Notes: a model not told the origin generated them from the letters alone. A stretch of DNA of 64,000 bases from an uncultured Verrucomicrobiota bacterium (GCA_903863295.1 CAIPBM010000106.1:1-64000), one strand, 5' to 3'. Shown: positions 49,055-59,362, counted from the first letter of the stretch. Program-made: numbers and translations.

Positions 49055-52000
49055 TCAAGGACTGTCAGCCTCCAGAGCGGGGTCGAGTTCCGCGTCTTTG
49101 GGCTCCGCATGTTGGTCGCGCCGACCGAAGAGCCACGTGCCCAGCCGGTCGAAGCCGAGGTAAATCACCGGCGTCGTATAGAGGGTCAGAATCTGGCTCA
49201 GGATCAATCCACCCACGATGGCGATGCCGAGTGGTCGCCGGAGTTCCGCGCCCGTGCCGGTGCCGAGCGCCAGCGGCAGTCCACCGAACATCGCCGCGAG
49301 CGTGGTCATGAGAATCGGTCGAAAACGGAGCAGACAGGCCTGGTAAATGGCCTCGACGGGCGGCAGGCCTTGATCCCGCTCCGCGTCCAGCGCAAAGTCG
49401 ACCATCATGATCGCGTTCTTCTGGACAATGCCGATCAAGAGGACGATGCCAATCAACGCAATGACATTGAGATTGTTATGAAAAAGCATGAGGGCCAGGA
49501 GCGCGCCGACTCCGGCCGAGGGGAGCGTGGAAAGAATCGTGATCGGATGAATGTAGCTCTCATAAAGAACGCCCAGGATGATGTAGACCGTGATCATCGC
49601 CGCCAGTAGCAGCAACGGCTCGCTCGTGAGTGAGGCTTGGAAGGCTTGCGTCTCCCCTTGGTAGGCCGCGGTGATGCTGGGCGGCATGCCCAGTTCCTTC
49701 TTCGCTTTGTCGATGGCGGTAACCGCATCGCTCAAGGCCACGCCGGGTGCCAGGTTGAATGAAAGGGTAATGACGGGAAACTGACCCTGATGAGTGATGG
49801 TCAGCGGTTCGGATGTCGTCTCCCAATGGGCGAAGGAGCCCAAGGGGGCTGCGCCGGTCGTGGGATTGGAGGTTGTCGCTATACTTGCGCTCGTCGTGGT
49901 CGCGCTTGAACCGGTGGTCGCCGTGGCGCCAGTCGTTGGTGTGACGGCGGCACCCGTCGGCGTGATGTAGATGCTGTTGAGATTACCCGGATCCTGCCGG
50001 AACTGGGGCTGCACTTCGAGGATGACATGGTACTGGTTGACCTGCGTAAACATGGTCGAGACCTGCCGCTGCCCGAAGGCATCGTAGAGCGTGTTATCGA
50101 TCGTGGTGGTGGTCAAACCCAGCCGGGAGGCGGTATCGCGATCCAAGATAAGCGACGTACTAAGACCGGAGGTCAACTGATCGCTCGCGACATCACGCAG
50201 TTGCGGAAGCGCCTGGAGTTTTTCAACCAGTTGGGGCACCCACTTGTTCAATTCATCCGCGTCCGGATCTTCAAGGGTGTATTGGTATTGGGTTCGGCTG
50301 ACCCGCGCGCTGACCGTGAGATCCTGCACCGGTTGCATGTAGAGGGTGATTCCGGGAACGCTCGCGAGCGCCGATTGCAACCGGACAATGACATCGTTGA
50401 CATTCGGGCGGCCCGATTCGAGCGGCTTCAGGCTGATCTGGATTCGTCCGCTGTTCAGCGTGGTATTCGTCCCATCGACTCCGATAAAAGAGGCTATGGT
50501 GTCGACCGCCGGATCCTTTAGAATGACTTTGACCAATTCCTGTTGCCGGGCCGACATTGCTGGAAAAGAGATGCTTTGGGCCGCTTCCGAAACCCCTTGA
50601 ATCACGCCAGTATCCTGTACCGGAAAAAGTCCCTTCGGAATTTCGATATAGAGGACAATGGTGAGTACCAGGGTCGCCAGCGCGATGAGCAACACCAGAG
50701 GTTGAAAGCGAAGCACGAACTGGAGAGTGCGCCCGTAAAAGGAGATGATCGCGTTAAAGGTGTCCTCGGAATATTGATAGAGCCAGTGACGATGGGCTTT
50801 CTCGCGCACTTCCAGCATCCGCGCCGCCAGCATCGGCGTGAGGCTGAGCGACACCACGGCGGAGATGAGAATGGTGAAGCTGAGCGTGATCGCGAATTCA
50901 CGGAAAAGACGGCCCACGATGTCGCCCATGAAAAGGAGCGGAATGAGCACCGCAATCAGGGAAATGGTCAGCGCCACGATGGTGAATCCAATCTGACCCG
51001 CGCCCTTGAGTGCCGCCTGCATCGGCGACTCACCCTCCTCGATGTAGCGGACAATGTTCTCGATCATGACAATGGCATCGTCCACCACGAATCCTGTCGA
51101 GATCGTTAGCGCCATGAGCGTCAGGTTGTTGATGCTGAAGCCAAACATGTACATCGCCGCGAAGGTGCCGATGAGCGACAGCGGAACCGCCACCCCGGCG
51201 ATAAACGTGGCGGCAAAGGTGCGAAGAAAGACGAAGATCACCCCCACGACCAGCGCGATGGTAAGGACGAGCTCAAACTTCACATCGGCCACGGACGCGC
51301 GGATGGTATTCGTGCGGTCAGTCAGGATATCGATCTTGATGGAGGGGGGGAGAGAGAGGCTCAACTTGGGAAGCAGCTTCTTGATATTATCCGTCACCCC
51401 GATGATGTTGGCCCCGGGCTGACGCTGAATATTGACGATGATGGCGGGGATGGCCTGTTCCATGGCGGGTTGCACGGAACGAGAAAACATCCAGGCGGCC
51501 TGCTGGTTGTTTTCGACATCGTCCTTGATGTCCGCGACGTCTGAAAGGCGGATCGGTGCGCCGTTGCGATAGGCGATCACCAGGGTGGCGTAGTCGGCAC
51601 TCGTCAGGAGCTGATCGTTCGCCCCGATCTGGTAAGCCTGACTGGGGCCATCAAAATTACCTTTGGCCTGGTTGACGTTGGCAGAGGCGATGGCCGTGCG
51701 TACGTCCTCCAGGTTCAGTCCGTAGGAAGAGAGCGCCGTCGGATTGACCTGAATCCGGACGGCCGGTTTTTGTCCTCCGACAATACTGACCAAACCCACC
51801 CCGGAGACTTGCGAAATCTTCTGCGCCAGGCGCGTATCGGCGATGTCTTCCACCTGCGACAACGGAAGCGTCTTCGACGTGAGCGCGAGGGTCAGGATCG
51901 GGGCGTCCGCGGGATTTGATTTACTATAGATCGGCGGATTGGGCAGGTCGGTCGGAAGATAGCTCTGCGCGGCGTTGATCGATTGTTGGACCTCCTGCTC

Positions 52001-52312
52001 CGCCACGTCGATGTCGAGATTCAGATCAAACTGCAAGACAATGACCGAGCTCCCATCGGAGCTGGTTGAGGTCATCTGTTGCAAACCTGGTACTTGTCCG
52101 AACTGCCGTTCCAGCGGCGCGGTAACGGAAGATGCCATGACCTGAGGACTCGCGCCGGGATAGAACGTGACGACCTGGATCGTGGGATAGTCAACTTCCG
52201 GAAGCGCGGAAATTGGCAGTTGGGTGTAACTGACAACTCCCGCCAACAGGATCGCGGCCATGAAGAGCGTGGTCGCAACAGGGCGCAGGATAAACGTCCG
52301 GGAAGGACTCAT
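49055..52312 (-). CDS. RND multidrug efflux pump, MdtB-like (first of pair)
   Basis: 1085 residues; start [20 protein letters not shown] is the typical MdtB N-terminus. The relay Asp pair in [12 protein letters not shown] and Lys in [16 protein letters not shown] are present. A roughly 45-residue Thr/Ala/Ser-rich insertion (about residues 780-825, encoded near 49840-49970) interrupts the second periplasmic domain just after SIYITPTG, where relatives have a short loop. It probably pairs with the following MdtC-like protein. Gap to the next gene is 13 bases. Confidence 0.95.
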   Translation of the reverse strand: MSPSRTFILRPVATTLFMAAILLAGVVSYTQLPISALPEVDYPTIQVVTFYPGASPQVMASSVTAPLERQFGQVPGLQQMTSTSSDGSSVIVLQFDLNLDIDVAEQEVQQSINAAQSYLPTDLPNPPIYSKSNPADAPILTLALTSKTLPLSQVEDIADTRLAQKISQVSGVGLVSIVGGQKPAVRIQVNPTALSSYGLNLEDVRTAIASANVNQAKGNFDGPSQAYQIGANDQLLTSADYATLVIAYRNGAPIRLSDVADIKDDVENNQQAAWMFSRSVQPAMEQAIPAIIVNIQRQPGANIIGVTDNIKKLLPKLSLSLPPSIKIDILTDRTNTIRASVADVKFELVLTIALVVGVIFVFLRTFAATFIAGVAVPLSLIGTFAAMYMFGFSINNLTLMALTISTGFVVDDAIVMIENIVRYIEEGESPMQAALKGAGQIGFTIVALTISLIAVLIPLLFMGDIVGRLFREFAITLSFTILISAVVSLSLTPMLAARMLEVREKAHRHWLYQYSEDTFNAIISFYGRTLQFVLRFQPLVLLIALATLVLTIVLYIEIPKGLFPVQDTGVIQGVSEAAQSISFPAMSARQQELVKVILKDPAVDTIASFIGVDGTNTTLNSGRIQISLKPLESGRPNVNDVIVRLQSALASVPGITLYMQPVQDLTVSARVSRTQYQYTLEDPDADELNKWVPQLVEKLQALPQLRDVASDQLTSGLSTSLILDRDTASRLGLTTTTIDNTLYDAFGQRQVSTMFTQVNQYHVILEVQPQFRQDPGNLNSIYITPTGAAVTPTTGATATTGSSATTTSASIATTSNPTTGAAPLGSFAHWETTSEPLTITHQGQFPVITLSFNLAPGVALSDAVTAIDKAKKELGMPPSITAAYQGETQAFQASLTSEPLLLLAAMITVYIILGVLYESYIHPITILSTLPSAGVGALLALMLFHNNLNVIALIGIVLLIGIVQKNAIMMVDFALDAERDQGLPPVEAIYQACLLRFRPILMTTLAAMFGGLPLALGTGTGAELRRPLGIAIVGGLILSQILTLYTTPVIYLGFDRLGTWLFGRRDQHAEPKDAELDPALEADSP

Positions 52313-52332
52313 GGATTCCTTTCCGACACGGC

Positions 52333-53682
52333 TCAGTTACTGTCCATGGAAGCCGTGGCGGCCACCGGTTTGCGGCTGTCCTCTTTGTCCGAACTCTGAA
52401 GCATGACCTTGCTGCCGTTTTGCAGTTTGTCCACGCCATCCGTCACTACGATATCGCCGGGAGAAATCCCGCTCTCGATTTCCGCGCGGTCGCCGTCCGT
52501 AGTTCCCACCACCACGGTTTTGAGGCTGACGGTTCGCTGGGCTTTGGTTTTTGAATCGGCGCTCGCCTCCTGGTCCCCTGCGGCGGGGCTGGGATCGACC
52601 ACATAAACAAAGGTGCCTTGCGTGCCGTGCTGGATCGCGGCAACGGGAACAATATCGACATCCTTCTTCGTTTCCACAAGCAAGCGGACATTAACGAACT
52701 GATTGGGAAACAACTCATTCTTCGCATTGGGAAAAATCGCTTTCAATTTGAGGGTACCCGTTGTCTGGTCAATTTGGTTATCGGTGGTGAGCAGGCTGCC
52801 CTGGGCAAGTTGCTGCTTCATGCTGCGATCAAAGGCATCCACGGGCAGGGTCTGGCCCGCGTTCAGCTTGTCGAGCACCGGTTGAATGCTGTCTTCCGGA
52901 ATCGTGAAGACCACCGCGATGGGCTGAACCTGGGTGATGACCAGAAGACCGTTCGTATCCGAGGCGTGAACCTGATTCCCCTGGTCGACCAACCGCAGGC
53001 CGATCCGTCCGCTGATCGGTGCGGTGATGTTGCAGTAGGTGACATTCAACTGCGCCGTGTCGATAAGCGCCTGGTCACTATCGACCGTTCCCTGGTATTG
53101 CTTCACCAGGGCTTCCTGGGTGGCGAGTGTCTGCTGGGGAATCGAGTCTTGTTGCCAGAGCTTTTGATAACGCAGAAGGTCAAGCTTCGCATTCTCCAGT
53201 AACGCCTGGTCGTGCTCCTGTTGTGCTTTGTATTGGGCCACCTGCGCCTGATAAGGGCGGTCGTCAATCTGGATCAGGAGATCGCCCTCCTTGACCATTT
53301 GTCCCTCCTGAAAAAGAACTTTCATCAACTGACCATCGACCCGGCTTTTCACGGTCACCGTGTTGAGCGGCGTCACAGATCCAAGACCGGTGAGGTAGAC
53401 ACCGATGTCACCCAGGGTGGCCTTGGCGCCAACGACACGGATCACATCACCGGCACCGCCGTGCTTGCTTTTGGCGGAAGCGTCCGTCGCGGTGGTTGCA
53501 CTGAATTTGGAATAAAAATACCACGCCGACGCTCCGATCAAGCTTAGGGCCAAAATCCAGGCAATCGCCGTACCCAAGTTCGAACTCTTTTTATGATGTA
53601 CCCCCCTTGGAGCCACTGCCACTCCATCGCCATTGTGCGTTGCAGGTTTTAGAGATTTTTTATGGGTAACATTCGGAGCCAT
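52333..53682 (-). CDS. RND periplasmic adaptor (MdtA-like membrane-fusion protein)
   Basis: 449 residues. An N-terminal membrane anchor (about 36-57, [19 protein letters not shown]) leads to the lipoyl/hairpin region ([26 protein letters not shown] near 115; coiled hairpin about 140-205) and beta-barrel domain ([27 protein letters not shown]). It connects the inner-membrane RND pair to the outer-membrane factor. The anchored form without lipobox differs from the lipoprotein adaptor at 58124. It precedes the pump genes by 20 bases. Confidence 0.93.
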   Translation of the reverse strand: MAPNVTHKKSLKPATHNGDGVAVAPRGVHHKKSSNLGTAIAWILALSLIGASAWYFYSKFSATTATDASAKSKHGGAGDVIRVVGAKATLGDIGVYLTGLGSVTPLNTVTVKSRVDGQLMKVLFQEGQMVKEGDLLIQIDDRPYQAQVAQYKAQQEHDQALLENAKLDLLRYQKLWQQDSIPQQTLATQEALVKQYQGTVDSDQALIDTAQLNVTYCNITAPISGRIGLRLVDQGNQVHASDTNGLLVITQVQPIAVVFTIPEDSIQPVLDKLNAGQTLPVDAFDRSMKQQLAQGSLLTTDNQIDQTTGTLKLKAIFPNAKNELFPNQFVNVRLLVETKKDVDIVPVAAIQHGTQGTFVYVVDPSPAAGDQEASADSKTKAQRTVSLKTVVVGTTDGDRAEIESGISPGDIVVTDGVDKLQNGSKVMLQSSDKEDSRKPVAATASMDSN

Positions 53683-53718
53683 AGAGGAGATTCTGGATAC
53701 CGTCCCGACAACTAAAAA

Positions 53719-54147
53719 CTACTTCGCTCCTGCCGCTGTTGAATTGCAGTCGAGCGACAAGAGATTGCTGATCTGCTTCCTTCGTTCCGCCGTGGCCTTG
53801 AGATAGGCGTCACGGTGTTCCGGGGTGAGTTGTTCGGCTATTTTTTGGTGGTAAGTGTCGAGTGTCGTCAGCATGTCTGCGCCAAATTGATGACGGATTT
53901 GGGAAACGTGCTGGGCCATTTCCTTCAGCAGTGGCTGGATACGCTCCAGTTCCTCAGGGTTGAGATTGTACTCCTTGGCATATTTTTGATTGAGCCGCGC
54001 CACGATGACACTATCCGGGTCATTCGTTTTGCTCATGAATTGGATCAGCTTCGTGTCAGTTAAATCCCACATGACCAGGACGCCCACGGCGCTCCCGATT
54101 AGGAAAACTCCTGCGAACTCCGCGACGATTTTACGAGTGGGGCGCAT
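53719..54147 (-). CDS. Membrane-anchored Spy/CpxP-like helical protein
   Basis: 142 residues. One N-terminal membrane helix (FAGVFLIGSAVGVLVMW, about 11-27) is followed by an all-helical periplasmic region containing LNPEELERIQPLLKEM and IAEQLTPEHRDAYLKA, a pair of L-(T/N)-P-E-x repeats like the LTxxQ repeats of Spy/CpxP and CnrX. Such proteins act as periplasmic chaperones or stress sensors. Adjacent to the putative anti-sigma gene, it may be the sensor of the ECF system. No metal-binding His/Cys cluster is seen. Confidence 0.6.
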   Translation of the reverse strand: MRPTRKIVAEFAGVFLIGSAVGVLVMWDLTDTKLIQFMSKTNDPDSVIVARLNQKYAKEYNLNPEELERIQPLLKEMAQHVSQIRHQFGADMLTTLDTYHQKIAEQLTPEHRDAYLKATAERRKQISNLLSLDCNSTAAGAK

Positions 54148-54154
54148 CGGTGTC

Positions 54155-54460
54155 TCAGGCCAGGGGAACGTCGTCGGCTTGAAAAACGGAGTTTAGACCC
54201 GGTTCCAGGTCATAGCGATCTTGAAGTTGCACGCCGATCGTAAAACCGCCCGCGGCAACCAGGATCGCAAACGCAGCAAAAAGCGCCCTGAGACCGATTC
54301 GCTCCAGCAACTCGCGCTCTCCTTTTTCTTCCCGGAGCCGCGCCAGGGTACTGGTCACAAATCCATATGGAGGAGTTGATTCTTCGGCAAAAGTGGAACT
54401 ACTGCGAGCGAGCAAGGCCTGCCACCGGGCATCGGCATGAGAGTTCGGATCGATATTCAT
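54155..54460 (-). CDS. Putative membrane anti-sigma factor
   Basis: 101 residues with one membrane helix (about 61-80, ALFAAFAILVAAGGFTIGV) and a 60-residue cytoplasmic N-terminus with DARWQALLARS and FVTSTLARLREEKGE. It overlaps the ECF sigma gene by four bases (ATGA), the usual arrangement for sigma/anti-sigma pairs. There is no HxxxCxxC zinc motif and no family is recognised by sequence, so the role is inferred from position and layout. Confidence 0.55.
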   Translation of the reverse strand: MNIDPNSHADARWQALLARSSSTFAEESTPPYGFVTSTLARLREEKGERELLERIGLRALFAAFAILVAAGGFTIGVQLQDRYDLEPGLNSVFQADDVPLA

Positions 54461-55035
54461 GGGCGTTTTTCCAGAGTTTGTATGTGTTTGCGAAGTTGAG
54501 CGCGCACGCGAAAGAGGCGCATTTTGATTTTAGAAATTCCCCATCCGGTAAGCTTTGAGATTTCCTCAAGCGAGCGCCCTTCCAAATCGACTTGAAGGAT
54601 CAAGGTTCGATCTTCTGGCTCTAAAGTGGATAGCAGCTTGTCGACCAAATCACGAGCCTGAATGGCCTCTGAAGCATCAGAAGTTGTACTACCAAGCCAA
54701 GCCGAATCAAAGGCCTTCGATTCTTCCGGCGTCAGATCGGTCCAGCGAATTTCCGGCCGGATCTTCTGCGCCCGCAAGCGATCCAGACAAGTCGTCAGGG
54801 CCAGACGCGAAACCCAATGGGTCATCGGCGCATCGCCTTTGTACTGGTGGAGGCGGGAAAACGTCTTCATCAAAATTTCCTGGATGACATCGTCTTCGTG
54901 GTCGCGACGGGGAAGGTTCGTGCGGACGATCCGGGAGATGACCGGATAGAGATGCTCGATAAGCTGCTCTGCGGCACTTTCATCGCCTTCCTGCCACCGC
55001 TGCAGGCAACGGGCGACGTCGATTGGTGAATCCAT
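54457..55035 (-). CDS. ECF RNA polymerase sigma factor
   Basis: 192 residues with sigma region 2 (EQLIEHLYPVISRIVR, DHEDDVIQEILMKTFSRLHQY, THWVSRLALTTCLDRLR, about 20-95) and region 4 (LVDKLLSTLEPEDRTLIL, GRSLEEISKLTGWGISKIKMRLFRVRAQLRK, about 130-185; quoted in parts). No region 1.1 or 3 is present, as in ECF factors. It heads an apparent eight-gene operon including the efflux system and probably regulates it; autoregulation is an inference. Confidence 0.94.
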   Translation of the reverse strand: MDSPIDVARCLQRWQEGDESAAEQLIEHLYPVISRIVRTNLPRRDHEDDVIQEILMKTFSRLHQYKGDAPMTHWVSRLALTTCLDRLRAQKIRPEIRWTDLTPEESKAFDSAWLGSTTSDASEAIQARDLVDKLLSTLEPEDRTLILQVDLEGRSLEEISKLTGWGISKIKMRLFRVRAQLRKHIQTLEKRP

Positions 55036-55394
55036 TCTGTTGCTACTTTAGGCATGGATAGGTGGAAACGATAGTCGATTTGCATGGGCTTGAATGGAGA
55101 AGGGGAGTCGTAGCTGAACGCCAGCAAGGAAACTTGTATTATAGACTTGATGGGAATGATCAGACCCAAAATATCCTCAGCATTGAGCCCATGATTCACG
55201 ATGCAATAATACTTAATAAATAGGTCTGTCTAGGCAGGTGACAGTTGATCCTCGCTGCCATCACTTGTCATGACGTTGGAATGGCCGGAATAGTCACCGA
55301 TTCCCCACCGCGAACCTCAACTTTCTTTTCTGTAATTGAGGTCATTTCAAATCGCATTGACCTTACTTGCTCACTTCATCAGGCTACATCCCCT
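55036..55394. promoter_or_regulatory. Divergent intergenic region with candidate -10 for the sigma operon
   Basis: No gene is seen. On the minus strand TATAAT occurs at 55143-55138, about 100 bases before the sigma-factor ATG, with only a weak -35 (GGTCTG, 17 bases upstream). The plus strand is open back to 55245 in frame with the aldo/keto reductase, but the conserved reductase begins after 55395. No inverted repeat of note was found. Confidence 0.35.
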
Positions 55395-56384
55395 ATGAGT
55401 CACCAGCCCGATGCGTCCCGGTATGACAAAATGCAGTATCAGCGTTGCGGCAAAAGCGGATTGCAACTTCCCCGCCTATCACTCGGGCTTTGGCATAACT
55501 TTGGCGATGTCGATTCCCTGCAAAACATGCGGCACCTGATCCGGCATGCTTTCGATCTCGGCATTACTCACTTTGACCTGGCCAATAATTATGGCCCGCC
55601 GCCCGGCTCGGCGGAGATCAATTTTGGCCGCATTCTTCGGGAAGATCTCGCTGCTTATCGCGACGAAATGATCATCTCCAGCAAAGCGGGCTACTGGATG
55701 TATCCGGGGCCTTATGGGGAGTGGGGATCGCGCAAGTATCTTCTCGCCAGTCTCGACCAGAGCCTGAAGCGCATGGGCCTCGACTATGTCGATATTTTTT
55801 ATCATCACCGCCCCGATCCGAATACGCCCCTGGAGGAAACCATGGGTGCTCTTGATCACGCCGTACGCCAAGGCAAGGCGCTCTATGCCGGTATCTCCAA
55901 TTACAAGCCGGAAGAAACCCGGAAGGCTGCCGCCATCCTGCGCAAGCTGGGGACACCCTGCCTGATCCATCAGCCGGTCTATAACATGCTGGATCGCTGG
56001 ATCGAGGACGGCCTGACTTCCGTTCTGGAGGAGGAAGGAATCGGCTGTATTCCATTTTCGCCTTTGGCCCAGGGCCAACTGACCGACCGCTACCTGAAGG
56101 ATATTCCCAAGGACTCCCGTGCGGGCAAGGGCGGTTTTCTCAAGAGCCCGGACGTGGAAAAAAATCTGCCGAAGGTTCGGTTGCTTAACTCCGTGGCGGA
56201 GAAGCGGGGGCAGCCCCTGGCGGAAATGGCCTTGGCGTGGATTCTGCGCTTGCCAGCCGTGACCTCCGCCCTGATCGGCGCGAGTTCCACCGCGCAGCTC
56301 GATACCAATGTGAAGGTCTTGCAGCGGCTCGATTTTTCCCCGGATGAACTGGCCGAGATTGACCGGATTTTGAAGACTCCCTGA
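55395..56384 (+). CDS. Aldo/keto reductase (YghZ/GrxAKR-like)
   Basis: 329 residues beginning YDKMQYQRCGKSGLQLPRLSLG, with Asp/Tyr in FDLANNYGPPPGSAE near 63, Lys in ISSKAGYWM near 95, His in IFYHHRPD near 140, and the cofactor-binding loop FSPLAQGQLTDRYL near 220. These match the Kv-beta/YghZ branch, which reduces L-glyceraldehyde 3-phosphate, methylglyoxal and similar aldehydes with NADPH. ATG at 55395 is preferred; the 50 upstream residues in frame do not resemble the family. Confidence 0.93.
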   Translation: MSHQPDASRYDKMQYQRCGKSGLQLPRLSLGLWHNFGDVDSLQNMRHLIRHAFDLGITHFDLANNYGPPPGSAEINFGRILREDLAAYRDEMIISSKAGYWMYPGPYGEWGSRKYLLASLDQSLKRMGLDYVDIFYHHRPDPNTPLEETMGALDHAVRQGKALYAGISNYKPEETRKAAAILRKLGTPCLIHQPVYNMLDRWIEDGLTSVLEEEGIGCIPFSPLAQGQLTDRYLKDIPKDSRAGKGGFLKSPDVEKNLPKVRLLNSVAEKRGQPLAEMALAWILRLPAVTSALIGASSTAQLDTNVKVLQRLDFSPDELAEIDRILKTP

Positions 56385-56413
56385 GCTACTTTTCAAATCC
56401 GCAGAAGCCATTC

Positions 56414-56487
56414 TTCACACGAGGCACGGAGTTCACGGAGAAGGGAACATGGATTCTTACTCCGTGTTCTCCGTGCCTCCGTGTGAA
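56414..56487. repeat. Palindromic element, family B, copy 2
   Basis: Left arm TTCACACGAGGCACGGAG plus TTCACGGAG (56414-56440) is complementary, with small mismatches, to CTCCGTGTT plus CTCCGTGCCTCCGTGTGAA (56460-56487). The outer arm is the same as at 36802-36878 apart from a single-base gap. It lies between the convergent aldo/keto reductase and PAP2 genes. Confidence 0.87.
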
Positions 56488-56515
56488 ATTCTGCCTCTAA
56501 ATTTACACAGATCGT

Positions 56516-57196
56516 TTAGCTCAAACCATCGACTGGACCCATTCTGGCGAAGCTAGGTGATTCCCAGAGAGGAAAGAGCAGGGGATGACGGGCGTAAAGT
56601 TCAGGACATTTTTGCGGCGCGTAACGTCGCCAAAGCCAGGACGCGCCCCTGCAGATAAAATAAGCGTAAACAATCGCCACGATCCAGGAACCGAGAATAT
56701 CGCTCGGATAATGGGAGGCCGTGTAAATCCGCGAGTAGCTGACCAGCGCCGCCCACGGCCAGAGAAAGAGTGCCCAGCGCCCAAAAATCGCGCAGCCAAT
56801 CATCGCCAGCGCCACGTTATTACAGGCATGGCCCGACGTGAAGGAGCGCCCTTTGCGCACGGTCTTCGGAACAGATTCGGTTACTCCCTTGACGGTCACG
56901 ACACGAAGATGGGGTTCGGTTTCGTTGGGTCTCGGGCGATGAATGGCGAGCTTGAAACCCCAGTCGATCATGCCATCGCCAATGATCAGGCAGGCCGCCA
57001 TCAGCACGAGAAAAAGTCGCGCCCGGAAACCGCCGAAAATCAAAGCCAGAACTGCGGTCACCGTAACCGGAATACGCCACGAATCCCAGTCACTAACGTA
57101 GGCCATCACCGGGTCGAGGTGTGGTCCGCTCCACGTCTGATTGATCAGATAGAGCAACTGCAGATCAAGCGAATGGAACCAGGCAAGCATCGGCAT
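56516..57196 (-). CDS. PAP2-family membrane phosphatase
   Basis: 226 residues, about five membrane helices. The three acid-phosphatase motifs are present: KLAIHRPRPNE near 82-92, RSFTSGHACN near 115-125 and SRIYTASHYPSDILGS near 160-175, giving the catalytic His pair. Such enzymes dephosphorylate phosphatidic acid, undecaprenyl pyrophosphate or lipid A. In an LPS-rich genome a lipid carrier or lipid A role is plausible but not decided. It ends in a convergent repeat. Confidence 0.92.
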   Translation of the reverse strand: MPMLAWFHSLDLQLLYLINQTWSGPHLDPVMAYVSDWDSWRIPVTVTAVLALIFGGFRARLFLVLMAACLIIGDGMIDWGFKLAIHRPRPNETEPHLRVVTVKGVTESVPKTVRKGRSFTSGHACNNVALAMIGCAIFGRWALFLWPWAALVSYSRIYTASHYPSDILGSWIVAIVYAYFICRGASWLWRRYAPQKCPELYARHPLLFPLWESPSFARMGPVDGLS

Positions 57197-57258
57197 GGCT
57201 CAAATTAGATTGGCCCGGCAAGAGAGCAAGCTACGATCACGCGGGAAGGGATAAACCC

Positions 57259-57909
57259 TTAGTTACCCACGTAAGGAGCGAGAATATCGGCGATCTCCCG
57301 GCAGGTGCGGGTCGTGTCGAGCTTGAGTCCGGAACCGAGTCCCGAGAGAGTCGAAACCGGTTCGCCCAAGGCGCTCAAACCAGCCGGAGCCGATCCGCTG
57401 CCGGCACCGGTGCCATGCTGGGGATCAGGTACGCCCGTGCGGAAGGAAAGGAGATATTCCGTTTTGGAAATGCTGAGGTCATAGACATAGACCTTGGTTT
57501 CCAGGGTCGTTTCACCCGCCCCACCACCGATGCCCGTGCGGAGCGCGCGGCTACCCTGGTCAACAACAATGAATTCACCGGCAACGAGCCAGCCGTGATC
57601 GGGGAGATCGTCGACCCAGCGCTGTTGTGCCGGCGCCAGCTTCAAAAGCCGGGTTTCCAACTGCTCGGCAAAATTGGTTTGGAAAGAGCGCTTAAAGTCA
57701 ACCAGATCAATGCCTTCCCGCCCGACCAACCAGCGGCCCGTATTGATATCAAAGGGCGCAATCATGATGACCGGAGGGTGCGGGGTCAGCTTGACGTCGG
57801 AGCTGGGCAGTGGAGCGGTGTGAATCGAACCTGTGCAGCCCGTGAGGAACAGCGCGGTCGCTACCGCCATGAACGTGACGCTGGCGAAGAGTGCGACGAT
57901 GCGTGGCAT
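57259..57909 (-). CDS. DUF4410-like lipoprotein
   Basis: 216 residues with signal peptide and lipobox FLTGC near 21-25. The mature part includes MIAPFDINTGRW, QTNFAEQLETRLLKL near 75, WLVAGEFIVVDQGSRALRTGIGGGAGETTLETKVYVYD near 105-142 (quoted only as key stretches WLVAGEF, RALRTGIGGGAG, YVYD). This glycine-rich segment after a basic residue resembles DUF4410 and related lipoproteins of unknown role. No enzymatic motif is seen. It is divergent from the second RND adaptor. Confidence 0.72.
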   Translation of the reverse strand: MPRIVALFASVTFMAVATALFLTGCTGSIHTAPLPSSDVKLTPHPPVIMIAPFDINTGRWLVGREGIDLVDFKRSFQTNFAEQLETRLLKLAPAQQRWVDDLPDHGWLVAGEFIVVDQGSRALRTGIGGGAGETTLETKVYVYDLSISKTEYLLSFRTGVPDPQHGTGAGSGSAPAGLSALGEPVSTLSGLGSGLKLDTTRTCREIADILAPYVGN

Positions 57910-58123
57910 GAGTAGCCTTTACCCGAAAAAGGGGTCTTAGCGCAAGAGAATTTACATTGAATTATGGAAAATCTAATCGAAAGGCGATTTTATCTTCCTT
58001 TTGCTTCTCACGAATCCACTTTATTAAGCTGAATTTTTTGAGATTCAACAGTCTTATATTTCCTTTGCTAATGCCGTGACGGTTTGCCTAAGCTGACTCG
58101 CCTTTGGCAATCCCTAAACAGCT

Positions 58124-59362
58124 ATGCACCGGAATTCTACTCTCCAATCGCTTAAACGAACCTCTGGACGCGCCATTCTTTTCTCTTCAAACGGCAGTTT
58201 CAGGGGCTTTCTGGCGTTGCTCCTTGTCGCAACGCTTCTTCTCACCGCCTGTGAAGAAAAGAAACCCTTTCAATTACCCGAACAGATTGTTTTGACCGAA
58301 AAGGTCTACCAGAAAAAGGAACCGGTCTACATGGAATGGATCGGAACGCTCACGGGCTCGGTCAATGCCTCGATCCGGGCTCAGGTCGGTGGATACCTTA
58401 TCAAGCAGGACTACGTCGAAGGTACCATGGTCAAAGCCGGGACGGTGCTTTTTGAAATTGATCCGCGTCCCTATCAGGCGTCGCTCGACCAGGCCAAGGG
58501 TACGCTCGCTGCCGCACAAGCAACCCAGCTCAAATCGCAACAAGACATGGAGCGCTACAAGGGTCTGGTGACCAGCGGTGCCGTCAGCCAGCAGGAATAT
58601 CAGAACGAAGTGCAGGTCAATGACGCCAATCTGGCCCAGGTCGCCGCCGCCCAGGCCGCGGTACAATTGGCCCAACTCAATCTCGGCTACACGAAGATCA
58701 AGTCGGCCGTGGATGGCGTCGCCGGCATCGCAGAAGCCCAGGTGGGCGATCTCATCGGTCAAAATGTTGAGATGACCACCGTCTCCACGATCGATCCGAT
58801 CAAGGCCGTCTTCAATGTCAGCGAGCAACTCTACCTCAATTTCATGATGGAGCACCCGGAACTGGCCCAGCAGGAAGCGGCACAAAAGAATGCCGTGCTG
58901 GAACTTCTCCTCTCCGACGGTCTGCCTTACGATCAAAAAGGGACCCTCGATATTATTAACCGGCAGGTCAATCAACAGACCGGCACGATCCAGCTCGTCG
59001 GCCTGTTCCCCAACCCCAATGGCGTGCTGCGCCCCGGCAGCTTTGTGCGTGTCCGCATGAGCGGCAAGAAGCTGCAGGATACCATCATGGTTCCGCAACA
59101 GGCCGTGATGCAGTTACAGACGATGTACGTCATGGCCGTTGTCAACCCCGATAACACAATCAAGATCGTGAACGTGCAGGTTGGCAACCAGATTGGCAAC
59201 AAGTGGGTGATCACCAGCGGGTTGACCTCGGGTGATAACATCGTGGTTGAAGGCGTGGACAAGGTGAAGGACGGCCAGAAAGTCAATCCGCAGCCTTTTG
59301 TTGATCCCACGGTAACGCCGCCCGCCGCCCAGACGAATGCCGCGCCCGCTCCCGGGCAGTAA
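58124..59362 (+). CDS. RND periplasmic adaptor lipoprotein (AcrA/MexA-like)
   Basis: 412 residues with lipobox LLTAC near 40-44 after a hydrophobic signal. Lipoyl halves (RAQVGGYLIKQDYVEGTMVKAG near 85 and TIDPIKAVFNVSEQLYL) flank a hairpin of about 120-180 rich in Ala/Gln, followed by the beta-barrel (GVLRPGSFVRVRMSG near 300). The Pro/Ala-rich tail is disordered. It partners the AcrB-like pump encoded 50 bases downstream. No outer-membrane factor follows, so it may share the NodT-like protein at 44390 or a distant TolC. Confidence 0.95.
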   Translation: MHRNSTLQSLKRTSGRAILFSSNGSFRGFLALLLVATLLLTACEEKKPFQLPEQIVLTEKVYQKKEPVYMEWIGTLTGSVNASIRAQVGGYLIKQDYVEGTMVKAGTVLFEIDPRPYQASLDQAKGTLAAAQATQLKSQQDMERYKGLVTSGAVSQQEYQNEVQVNDANLAQVAAAQAAVQLAQLNLGYTKIKSAVDGVAGIAEAQVGDLIGQNVEMTTVSTIDPIKAVFNVSEQLYLNFMMEHPELAQQEAAQKNAVLELLLSDGLPYDQKGTLDIINRQVNQQTGTIQLVGLFPNPNGVLRPGSFVRVRMSGKKLQDTIMVPQQAVMQLQTMYVMAVVNPDNTIKIVNVQVGNQIGNKWVITSGLTSGDNIVVEGVDKVKDGQKVNPQPFVDPTVTPPAAQTNAAPAPGQ

